A DNA stretch of 8,371 bases, from assembly GCA_024278155.1 (NCBI GenBank), contig JAJRTT010000169.1:1-8371 (forward strand). The letters run 5' to 3'. This document shows positions 1 to 6,385 of this stretch, piece by piece. This DNA is from Bacteroidota bacterium. Lineage in GTDB: Bacteria > Bacteroidota > Bacteroidia > Bacteroidales > JAADJA01. The number at the start of each line of letters is the position of its first letter. Positions within the stretch are counted from its first letter, which is position 1. Under the pieces are notes generated by a model. That model ran no database searches and was not told where the DNA came from. It worked only from the letters and a program-made list of their open reading frames with translations. The position numbers and the translations under genes are program-made.

Positions 1-232
1 CCCGGCCCAAGTTTTCCCTTACACTTGAAAACCTATCCCTGTTTGGCCAACGGGCCCAAAACCAGTCGGTTATATCTTTCAATGAACGTCTTGTCCCTTA
101 ATTAATGCTAACAATTGTGTATATGCAATATTACCTTTATTTCTGCATTGGCCAAAGGCAAAGGTACGTTTATATTCCCTATGTGGGTGTATAGCGTACA
201 ATCCCTAAGCTATTGGAATATTCACGACTACC
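1..232. other. Intergenic stretch, no gene recognised
   Basis: I see no coding region, RNA gene or clear repeat here. It lies downstream of the minus-strand YciH/SUI1 gene and so would hold its 3' region. It has short symmetrical pieces, such as TTGGCCAA near 147-154 and ACAATTGT near 111-118, but no GC-rich stem followed by a T run that would make a convincing terminator in either direction. Confidence 0.5.
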
Positions 233-580
233 TTATTTACCCCCGGCCTGTTTCACCTTATACCCAAGGCCCTTCAAAATCTCGATGACCTTTTTCCGAA
301 AATCGCCCTGTACAAGGATTTCGCCATCTTTGGCCGTTCCGCCCACACCGCATTTCGTTTTCAGGGTTTTGCCCAGGGTTTTCAAGTCGTCTTCCGTTCC
401 AATAAACCCGGTGATCAGCGTAACCGTTTTCCCTTTCCTCTTTTTCCGGTCCAAAGAGACCCTTAATTCTTGTTGGCTGGCCGCCAAGGTTTCCATTTCT
501 TCTTCCTTATCGTTATCGTATTCATAATCGGGATTTGTTGAAAACACCACCCCAAGCCTGTCTTTCCAGTCGTTTGCCAT
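233..580 (-). CDS. yciH: YciH/SUI1-family translation initiation factor
   Basis: This encodes a 115-residue protein of the SUI1/eIF1-like family (bacterial YciH), thought to act at the small ribosomal subunit during start-site selection. The start chosen is ATG at 580 (MANDWKDRLG). The frame stays open upstream to 727, but the extra 49 residues are hydrophobic and unlike the family, and a TAnnTTTG promoter box lies inside that extension. Residues 1-50 are a variable, charged lead containing VFSTNPDYEYD. The SUI1 fold follows: basic KKRKGKTVTLITGF, then GTEDDLKTLGKTLKTKCGVGGTAK, and near the end GDFRKKVIEILKGLGYKVKQAGG. The CGVGG and QGDFR elements are typical of the family. The stop is TAA at 233-235. 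The gene is divergent from the selenoprotein cluster and there is no sign of a functional link. Its exact role in bacteria is poorly defined. Confidence 0.9.
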   Translation of the reverse strand: MANDWKDRLGVVFSTNPDYEYDNDKEEEMETLAASQQELRVSLDRKKRKGKTVTLITGFIGTEDDLKTLGKTLKTKCGVGGTAKDGEILVQGDFRKKVIEILKGLGYKVKQAGGK

Positions 581-595
581 TTTTTGTTTTTTCTT

Positions 596-624
596 CAAAG
601 ATACAATAAACAAAGTGGGCAAAG
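596..624 (-). promoter_or_regulatory. Candidate Bacteroidetes promoter for the YciH/SUI1 gene
   Basis: On the minus strand, TATCTTTG (596-603) matches the Bacteroidetes -7 consensus TAnnTTTG exactly. A TTG (620-622) lies 16 nt upstream, slightly closer than the usual -33 element. The box ends 15 nt before the chosen ATG, which predicts a very short, A-rich leader without a Shine-Dalgarno sequence. This also supports starting the gene at 580 rather than 727. Confidence 0.45.
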
Positions 625-1020
625 TGAAATTTCCCCAAACAATTAAACCCTGATTGTGTAATAGGGCTTTGTCATGGGGACCAACAGTGCAATAAAACAT
701 AAAGTTTTGAAACAAGAGCAAGGCCACCGCTTTGGTGCGGCTTCAAAAGTTAACGAAGTGGAATGTTTTGCGGCAATTTTAGTCCCTAATAAATTTTCTA
801 TTGTATATTCCGGGTTAAAGCAACATTATGCTCAAATGGATTGTCATTAACCTAAATTGAATAAATCAGAAATAACAAATCATAAAGCTTGTCCGTATGG
901 ATAAATAAAAAGGTTCAAAACAATAAACACGAAACCAGTTTTGGCTTTTGATTTTTGTTCATTGGAATTACTTTTTCGTTTTGGTTTTTTTGGCAATGAC
1001 AGTTTGGGACAATATAATAT
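604..1020. other. Intergenic region between divergent transcription units
   Basis: About 420 bases separate the YciH/SUI1 promoter box from the first secreted-protein gene. I find no supported gene here. A small hairpin is possible at 727-740 (CCGC, loop TTTGGT, GCGG). The right half is AT-rich and should hold the promoter for the plus-strand cluster. No known riboswitch or RNA gene was recognised. Confidence 0.5.
946..976 (+). promoter_or_regulatory. Weak candidate promoter for the secreted-protein genes
   Basis: TTTTG (946-950) and TACTTTTT (969-976) are 18 nt apart and approximate the Bacteroidetes -33 (TTTG) and -7 (TAnnTTTG) elements, with a T in place of the final G of the -7 box. Transcription would begin roughly 35-40 nt before the ATG at 1021. 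The region is generally T-rich, so the match may be chance. Confidence 0.25.
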
Positions 1021-2661
1021 ATGAACATGGGAAATAAGATTTTAATAGCATCACTTGCATTGCTCTTGTCAGCAATTGCCCTCCATGCCCAGGAAGCCGA
1101 ATATGTCTGGGCCGAACAGGGTGGGAATTCCTCGTTCACCGAAGGGAACATACAACTGCAAAATACGGATACCGGGATTATTGCAGCGGGGGATTTCTCG
1201 GGAACGGCCCATTTTGGCAACGAAGAAATCACTTCCAATGGGGCTTCCGATATTTTTGTTGCCCGCTTTGATGAAAACGGGGGCATTGAACAAATCCTGA
1301 GTTTTGGTAGCGAAAACGAAGAAATGTTGAGGTTCCTGAACGTGGACGGTGAAGGCAACTTTGTGGTTTCGATTATGTTTACCGGTTTTATAACGGTCGG
1401 GGGGATCGACTTTACAAGCCTTGGCGGACAGGATGTGCTGCTGGTGAAGTTCAAGCCTGATTTAAGTGTTCAATGGGCAAAGCAATATGGCACGCCCCTC
1501 ACCGATTATGTGAAAGGGATGGACATGGACGAAGATGGAAACGTCCTGGTTTTCGGGAAGTTCAAAAACGATATTGTTTTTGGCGATTTCACGCTTAGCT
1601 CGGCAGGGTCCACTGATATGTACATTGCAAAATATGATACTGATGGAAATGTCAGCCTGGCTTTTAACGAAGGGGGAAATGCTTACGAGGATGCCAATTC
1701 CATCGCCGTTGGGTCAAATAATGGGTTTTATATTTCAGGTACTTTTTACGGCGAAACAGTTATTAATGGCGAAACAATCACAACGGACAATACCACAGGG
1801 GTTTTCCTTGCAAAATATGACGACAGCGGCGGTTTCCAGTGGGTTCAGGTAATTGACGGGAGCAATTTGCTGAACCCGGTTTTCCTGGCAAGCAACACCG
1901 ATGGTTCTCTTTATGTTGCGGGAAGTTTTCAGGGTCAGGTGGTCTTTGGTTCACAAATACTGACAACCGGTGAGTTTGATGCAGATGTTTATATTGCCAA
2001 ATACAATACTGATGGAGAAACACTTTGGGCAGGGCAGGGCGACAGCCAAGGGAGCGACATCGTTTCTGCTTTAAGCTGCGATGTGGGCGGGAACGTTTAT
2101 CTTGCAGGTCAATATCCCGATACTATTGACTTCAATGGGATCATTATCGATTATTCATTGTGCTGAGGATCGGCGGAGACCTTTGTTGTACGATATAACA
2201 ACAACGGTCAGGCAGAGTGGGGAAAGCAAATTTCCTCCACAAGGGTAAAAGCGAAAACATTGAGTTCTGATATTTCAGGGAATCTGGTAATAGCGGGGAT
2301 ATTTAACGATACACTCACCATGGGCGGTTTTCAAATAATCGAAATGGACAAATATCACAATTTCCTGACAAAGATAAAATGGACAGGGACAACGGGCGAA
2401 AATGAGATGACAGGGAAAGGGGAAGGGATTCGTGTATTTCCAAACCCGGCAAAAGACAAAATTAAAATTACGGTCTTAAACGATAATGAAATATTGGCTT
2501 TTGAAATTGTGGACAAATATGGAAGAAAGCTGGTGAAGAGGGAAATCCGACAAAATGGCGAATTTATTTTTAACACTTCGGATTTGTCACCCGGTATATA
2601 TTTTATCTACTTTTACACACAAAACAAAAATGTGGTTTCCGAAAAAATAATAGTTCTATAA
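1021..2661 (+). CDS. Secreted seven-repeat beta-propeller protein with in-frame TGA (probable selenoprotein) and T9SS signal
   Basis: Read through the TGA at 2164-2166, this encodes 546 residues with Sec at 382. Residues 1-23 are a signal peptide (MNMGNK, hydrophobic core, cleavage likely after ALHA before Q24); ATG 1027 is an alternative start. Residues about 30-455 hold seven SBBP/propeller-like repeats ending in versions of D-hydrophobic-A-K-Y-D-x-x-G: SDIFVARFDENG, QDVLLVKFKPD, TDMYIAKYDTDG, GVFLAKYDDSG, ADVYIAKYNTDG, ETFVVRYNNNG and a degenerate YHNFLTKIKW. Sec lies in the sixth repeat, in a loop about three residues longer than in most siblings, next to Cys381. Residues about 470-546 are a T9SS type A sorting domain (RVFPNPAKDK ... 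LSPGIYFIYF ... EKIIVL). Stopping at TGA would lose a repeat and a half and the export domain. The next gene starts 9 nt downstream, so they are probably co-transcribed. Function is unknown. A pseudogene with one nonsense mutation is the alternative, less likely given the sel genes nearby. Confidence 0.82.
2164..2166 (+). other. Probable selenocysteine UGA codon, residue 382
   Basis: This in-frame TGA follows a Cys codon (TGC TGA GGA). The same frame stays open on both sides and keeps the propeller-repeat pattern straight after it (GSAETFVVRYNNNG). It fills a turn position where sibling repeats carry N, A or L. No Trp is expected at that position, which argues against simple UGA-to-Trp reassignment. 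Recoding is inferred and has not been shown. Confidence 0.8.
2178..2209 (+). promoter_or_regulatory. Candidate SECIS hairpin of the propeller gene
   Basis: Four base pairs GACC/GGTC (2178-2181 with 2206-2209) are followed by a T·C mismatch and seven perfect pairs TTGTTGT/ACAACAA (2183-2189 with 2198-2204). They close an eight-base loop, ACGATATA (2190-2197). The stem begins 11 nt after the TGA and 23 nt separate the TGA from the loop, within the spacing known for bacterial SECIS elements, which SelB binds. The G is the third loop base; in many known bacterial elements it is first or second. Confidence 0.6.
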
Positions 2662-2670
2662 GCTGTTTTT

Positions 2671-4461
2671 ATGAGACGATTTTACTATATGCTTTTATTT
2701 CTCTTTCTGACGGGGCTTCCTGCTTTTGCACAAACCGTTTTTTGGTCGGAGGATTTTGTTTCGGGCCTGGGATGGACGGTTGACGGAAACTGGAAAATAG
2801 AAAATGACATGATGGGCTTTTTCTGGTCCCCTCAATTGGAAAACTTTGATTGTTCTTCCGTCTCTCCCATAATTCATTTGCACGAAAGCAGCACCAGCCT
2901 TGTCGTTGGACAGTTCCTCGATGTATTTGCCACCACTTCGGATGAAATGGCAGAAATATCGGTTATCACGCAAAGCGGCGAAGATATTCTTTGGAGTTAT
3001 GCCTTGAGCAATGGAAACTGGGGGAGTACTTCAGGAGATGACCTTGAAATCCCAATTGCTGATTACGCCGGACAGGATGTGCAAATAAAATTCAGGACAT
3101 ATGGTGCCAGTACCTTCAACTGGAGTGGCTGGTATATTTTCAATGTTCGGCTCAATGCCGACCTATACAATGATCTGGCCGTAACGGCCATTATCGGCCC
3201 AAAAAAACTGGATATTGGGGAAACAGGGACATGGGACGTGAAAATCAAGAATTTTGGTTTTCAGCCAGCTTCCAACTTTAGTGTTAAATTGTTTAATTAC
3301 AAAACCGGGGAATTGATCGCAAGCATTGATGATACGGAAGAAATCGATCCCCTGGCAAATAAGTCCTATACGTTTAACTGGTCGTCGCCAGCGGCATACA
3401 ACACGGCTTTGTACAGTGTAATTGTTTTTGAAGGTGACGAGTTCATCGGGAACAATACTTCAAAAAGCCATTTTATCCGGATAAATCCGGAGATTGATTT
3501 CAGTGTGCTTGTTTGGGACAATGACAACGACATCCCAACGGTGAGCGATCCCGAACAGGGTGATGAAATACAGCCTTCCGAATCGCTTACACGTGCTTTG
3601 GAACTGGCCGGGATACAATATACTTATAGCAAATCATTGCCGGGCAACCTGACCGGTTTTGACATGGTCTTTGGCACAATGGGTTGCTACTGCCTCAGTT
3701 GAGGGACCACCCCTCCCGGGTTTGTTAACGAAGCTGACCAGGCAAAACTGATTGATTACTTAAACGAAGGTGGAAACCTTTACATCGAAAGTGTTAATTT
3801 AGGGTACGATTACCATACAACAACGTTCTTTGAATATTTTGGGATAAAATATAATGATGACGGAAGTGAAGAGGAAGCCGTATATTTAATTGGTGGTGAC
3901 AATGATCTGACAACGGGCCTCCAATTGGATTATTTCGGTGGCCCGGATCCTCATTACAGCCTTGACTGGCTGGGGGCTTCGGGAAGCGAGTTGCTTTTCA
4001 GCAGCGATGACGGGCACGGAAGGATGTTCCTGATGGAAGGGGACGGTCATAAAGTAATATCGTCCTCCATTGTCCTTGGGGCAATAGCTTCGGGCGACAC
4101 ATTGAACCTCAAGCCCTATCTCGTAAGCGAAATAGTGAATTGTTTTTTGGACTTCAACCCAACGACATCTTTAAAGGAGGATATTGCCGATTTAATATCT
4201 GTGGCCAACTTTCCAAACCCTTTCAATTCTGAAACACGGATTGATTATGTTGTGAAGGAAAAAGGACGTGTACGTATTGATATTTACAATGTGAACGGTG
4301 AACTTGTGAAACGGCTTGTTGACAAAGAATTGCTTCCCGGCTATTATTCCGTAAATTGGGATGCAAGCAACCGGAATGGCGAAAAAGTGGAAAGCGGGTT
4401 TTATTTTTACAGAATAAGCCTCGGAAATAATTCACAGACAGAGAAGATGATATTGTTCTAA
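2671..4461 (+). CDS. Secreted multidomain protein with in-frame TGA (probable selenoprotein) and T9SS signal
   Basis: Read through the TGA at 3700-3702, this encodes 596 residues with Sec at 344. Residues 1-21 are a signal peptide (MRRFYYMLLFLFL ... AFA before Q22). Residues about 25-165 resemble the choice-of-anchor J/MAM-like jelly-roll domains of T9SS proteins (SEDF near the start, DYAGQDVQIKFRTYG, then SGWYIFNVRL). Residues about 168-250 resemble CARDB (NDLAVTAIIGPKKLDIGETG). Residues about 275-490 form a domain containing FDMVFGTMG, the motif CYCLSU (339-344) and DYLNEGGNLYIES; it recalls glutamine-amidotransferase-like folds in Bacteroidetes surface proteins, but I see no catalytic triad. 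Residues about 511-596 are a T9SS sorting domain of FlgD-like type (NFPNPFNSETRIDY ... VESGFYFYRI ... EKMILF). The TGA splits one domain, and the frame continues cleanly. The gene starts 9 nt after the propeller gene. Its role is unknown; a C-x-C-x-x-U cluster suggests redox or metal chemistry, which is inference. Confidence 0.82.
3700..3702 (+). other. Probable selenocysteine UGA codon, residue 344
   Basis: This in-frame TGA sits in AGT TGA GGG, just after the codons for C-Y-C-L-S. The frame is open from 2671 to here and from here to 4461, and the domain resumes at once (GTTPPGFVNEADQ). It is the second gene in a row with exactly one in-frame TGA and no other stop, next to selC, selA and selB. 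The recoding is inferred. Confidence 0.8.
3716..3742 (+). promoter_or_regulatory. Candidate SECIS hairpin of the second gene
   Basis: One fold pairs CC/GG (3716-3717 with 3741-3742), passes a G·A mismatch, pairs GGTT with GACC (3719-3722 with 3736-3739, one T·G), passes a T·T mismatch, then pairs GTT with AGC (3724-3726 with 3732-3734, one wobble). It closes the loop AACGA (3727-3731), with 24 nt between TGA and loop. This is weaker than the hairpin in the first gene. It shares with it TTTGTT (3721-3726) and an ACGA in the loop. A competing five-pair stem, GAGGG/CCCTC (3701-3705 with 3711-3715), begins inside the TGA itself. Confidence 0.45.
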
Positions 4462-4541
4462 ATCATGAGGACACTGCATTTAGGCATCATACAATCGCCA
4501 AACCGCTGCGCCAGGACCGCTGAGGACAAGGATAATTACCA

Positions 4542-4578
4542 GACCACTTCGCAGTGGCATTCGCAAGGGACAGTGGTC
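4542..4578 (+). other. Inverted repeats between the second secreted gene and selC
   Basis: GACCACT (4542-4548) can pair with AGTGGTC (4572-4578), seven perfect pairs. It can instead form a short hairpin with the nearer AGTGG (4553-4557) around a TCGC loop. It lies 11 nt before the tRNA in a 128-base gap that holds no supported gene. It could be a processing or termination structure, or a decayed repeat; no family was recognised. Confidence 0.35.
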
Positions 4579-4589
4579 AGACGATTCCA

Positions 4590-4683
4590 CAGAGGGGACG
4601 GAACTGGTGTTCCACCTGGTCTTCAAAACCAGTAGCAGACGGATAAAACCGGCTGTGGCAGGTTCGATTCCTGCCCTCTCTGC
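4590..4683 (+). tRNA. selC: Selenocysteine tRNA, anticodon TCA
   Basis: This 94-base gene folds as a bacterial tRNA(Sec), the adaptor that is charged with Ser, converted to Sec by SelA and carried to UGA by SelB. It has an eight-pair acceptor stem (CAGAGGGG 4590-4597 with CCTCTCTG 4675-4682, one G·T) and a five-pair D stem (GGAAC/GTTCC) with a four-base loop. The anticodon arm CTGGT-CTTCAAA-ACCAG (4616-4632) carries TCA at 4623-4625. A long variable arm follows (CAGACGG/CCGGCTG around ATAAAA, one A·G mismatch), then a T arm GCAGG-TTCGATT-CCTGC (4658-4674). The 8+5 acceptor/T branch is diagnostic. CCA is not encoded, and a T run follows directly. First pair C-G and discriminator C4683 are unusual for this tRNA. 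It sits upstream of selA and selB and downstream of the two TGA-containing genes. Confidence 0.93.
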
Positions 4684-4818
4684 TTTTTTATTAATGGCTG
4701 AAAAACCGCCATCATTTATTTTCCCCCATTTTTCATAAATTGTTTTTAACATCAACCTTCCGGGTCTCAAAAGCTATTTCCAGCTTCGGCCCAAAAGGTT
4801 CTTAAAGCTGACTTTTCA
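4684..4818. other. Gap after selC
   Basis: No gene is seen here. A T run follows the tRNA (4684-4689), and a five-pair hairpin ATGGC/GCCAT (4694-4698 with 4708-4712) lies just after it. Both are weak candidates for termination or 3' processing of the tRNA. The rest is low-complexity AT-rich sequence with no clear TAnnTTTG promoter, so it is open whether selA is transcribed from here or from further upstream. Confidence 0.4.
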
Positions 4819-4927
4819 CCCAGCGTTGCATTGGCGAAGTTGGGCCAACTTATCGCCCGACGTAGCTTTAGCGAAGTTGGGCTAACTTATCGCCCGACGT
4901 AGCTTTAGCGAAGTTGGGTATAACTTA
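4819..4927 (+). repeat. Three tandem 37-bp hairpin-forming repeats in front of selA
   Basis: The units are 4819-4855 (diverged), 4856-4892 and 4893-4927 (last few bases changed). The core of units two and three is CCCGACGTAGCTTTAGCGAA followed by GTTGGG. Within a unit, CCCGAC pairs with GTTGGG; across a unit boundary, GTTGGGC pairs with the next GCCCGAC. The two folds exclude each other. Intergenic repeats with CGTAGCTTTAGCGAAG-type cores are, from memory, scattered in some Bacteroidetes genomes. The array ends five bases before the selA start codon, so it must lie in the selA leader if transcription starts upstream of it. Confidence 0.85.
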
Positions 4928-4932
4928 AAAAA

Positions 4933-6378
4933 ATGAATGGATTAAATAATCTTCCCGGTGTGGATAAACTGCTGAACCTGCCTGAAATCAAGGCAATGAT
5001 ATCAGAGCACAATGTAACACTTGTGAAATTTGCTATCAGGGAATCACTGTCCCATTTCAGGGCAAAAGCTTTAAAGGACAAGGCAATTCCCGATGCACAA
5101 GGTATTATTGGACATATCCGTACAGGAATTCAGAAAATCACGACAAAAAGCCTTCGTAATGTAATGAATGCCACGGGCGTGGTAGTCCATACGAATTTGG
5201 GGCGTGCGCCTTTCAGCAATGAAATAATCGAAGAGGTTTCCAAAATCCTGAAAGGCTACAGCAACCTTGAATTCGATTTGGAAAAGGGAAGCCGTGGTTC
5301 CAGGAATACCCATGTGACCCGATTGTTGACTTACCTCACAGGGGCCGAAGATGTTTTGGTCGTGAACAATAACGCCGCCGCCCTTATGTTGCTTCTACGC
5401 ACTTTTGCCAAGGACAAAGAGGTAATCGTATCCCGTGGCGAACTGATCGAAATCGGCGGTTCTTTCCGTTTGCCGGACATTATGGCTGCATCGGATTGTA
5501 AAATGGTAGAAGTGGGCACGACCAACAAAACCAAAGTCCAGGATTACGAAAATGCGGCCAATGAAGAAACTGCCCTTTTGTTCAAAGCGCACACTTCCAA
5601 CTATGTGATACAGGGTTTTACGCAAGAAGCCAAATTACAGGAGTTGGTCGCCCTCGGCAAAAAGAAAAAAATCCCGGTTGTTTATGACATGGGGTCTGGC
5701 CTGTTGAGGAAAACATCGGTTGGGATTTTCAGGGACGAACCGGATGTACGGAAAACACTGGCCACGGGTGTTGACATTGTTAGTTTTAGTGGGGATAAAT
5801 TATTGGGTGGCCCGCAAGCCGGTATCATTGCCGGTAAAAAGAAATTTATTGCCATTCTGAAAAAGGAACCGATGGTGAGGGCATTGCGGGTCGGGAAAAC
5901 CACTTTGGCATTTATGGAAGCGGCATTGTCCTATTACCTTGATGATAAGGCCCTGATCGAAAACAACAGTATTTTCAGGATGATGTCAAAAAAGCCCGAT
6001 GAGTTAAAACGCAATGCAGAAATATTACAAAAAGGATTGTCAGGCCTCAATATAGGTTCAAGCATCGTGAAAGGAAAAGGACAATGTGGTGGCGGGGCCT
6101 TGCCGGGAAAAGAACTTGATAGTTTTGCCGTTCGCATTGATGGGGAATTTGGATCAAATAAAAAGAAATCGGAATTTGCCGAAAAGCTCTATTTTGGATT
6201 GATGCACCATAAAACACCGGTTGTTGGAATTTTAAGGAAGGGGGATATTTATTTTGACATGTTGACAATCCCGGATGAACAAATTGGGAAACTGTCAATG
6301 GTTATTGGTGAGGTTTATGATAACCTTTATGGAACAGGAATAAAAAACAGAACCAGGTGCGGCGCACCGAAACATTGA
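4933..6378 (+). CDS. selA: L-seryl-tRNA(Sec) selenium transferase SelA
   Basis: SelA is a cytosolic PLP enzyme that converts Ser-tRNA(Sec) to Sec-tRNA(Sec) with selenophosphate. The protein has 481 residues, close to the usual length of about 460-470. The start fits the family: an N-terminal tRNA-binding region beginning LPGVDKLL. The core shows NATGVVVHTNLGRAPFS (about residues 79-95), the segment YSNLEFDLEKGSRGSR, RGELIEIGGSFRLPDIM, VYDMGSGLL, and SGDKLLGGPQAG with the PLP-binding Lys at about 289. RALRVGK follows at about 316-322, in the region whose arginines contact the selenium substrate in studied SelA proteins. No key motif is missing. There is no Shine-Dalgarno; the leader is A-rich (AACTTAAAAAA) and preceded by the tandem repeats. 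The stop TGA is followed in frame by TAA. selB starts 7 nt downstream, so the two form an operon. Confidence 0.97.
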   Translation: MNGLNNLPGVDKLLNLPEIKAMISEHNVTLVKFAIRESLSHFRAKALKDKAIPDAQGIIGHIRTGIQKITTKSLRNVMNATGVVVHTNLGRAPFSNEIIEEVSKILKGYSNLEFDLEKGSRGSRNTHVTRLLTYLTGAEDVLVVNNNAAALMLLLRTFAKDKEVIVSRGELIEIGGSFRLPDIMAASDCKMVEVGTTNKTKVQDYENAANEETALLFKAHTSNYVIQGFTQEAKLQELVALGKKKKIPVVYDMGSGLLRKTSVGIFRDEPDVRKTLATGVDIVSFSGDKLLGGPQAGIIAGKKKFIAILKKEPMVRALRVGKTTLAFMEAALSYYLDDKALIENNSIFRMMSKKPDELKRNAEILQKGLSGLNIGSSIVKGKGQCGGGALPGKELDSFAVRIDGEFGSNKKKSEFAEKLYFGLMHHKTPVVGILRKGDIYFDMLTIPDEQIGKLSMVIGEVYDNLYGTGIKNRTRCGAPKH

Positions 6379-6385
6379 TAACAAA

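Noticed and set aside
100..140. Possible integron attC-like site or mobile-element end around GCTAACAATTGTGTATATGC
   Set aside because: Only a short partial palindrome is present. The GTTRRRY/RYYYAAC core boxes do not match, and there is no integrase or transposase in the window.
581..727. N-terminal extension of the YciH/SUI1 protein
   Set aside because: The extra 49 residues do not fit the family and overlap a TAnnTTTG promoter box; ATG 580 gives the normal length.
2164..3702. UGA read as Trp or Gly (alternative genetic code)
   Set aside because: TGG is used normally for Trp, selA appears to end at TGA, and a full SelA/SelB/tRNA(Sec) set is present. Neither TGA site is a position where Trp is expected.
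3701..3715. GAGGG-ACCAC-CCCTC hairpin overlapping the second TGA as the SECIS
   Set aside because: The loop is only 3 nt past the TGA, too close for known bacterial SECIS geometry. It might still slow the ribosome, but the downstream fold with the shared ACGA loop is the better candidate.
1021..4461. Both TGA-containing genes as pseudogenes, or as four separate genes
   Set aside because: Each has just one stop, always TGA, with no frameshift. The domain pattern continues across it, the downstream parts have no start context of their own and carry the export signal, and the Sec machinery is adjacent. A chance nonsense mutation is still possible for either gene alone.
4465..4635. Plus-strand 56-residue open frame starting MRTLHLGIIQ
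   Set aside because: It runs into the tRNA and stops inside it, has no recognisable domain, and its composition does not look like protein.
4480..4770. Minus-strand 96-residue open frame containing AERAGIEPATAGF
   Set aside because: This is the antisense of the tRNA gene; RAGIEPATAGF-type peptides are a known artefact of translating tRNA sequences.
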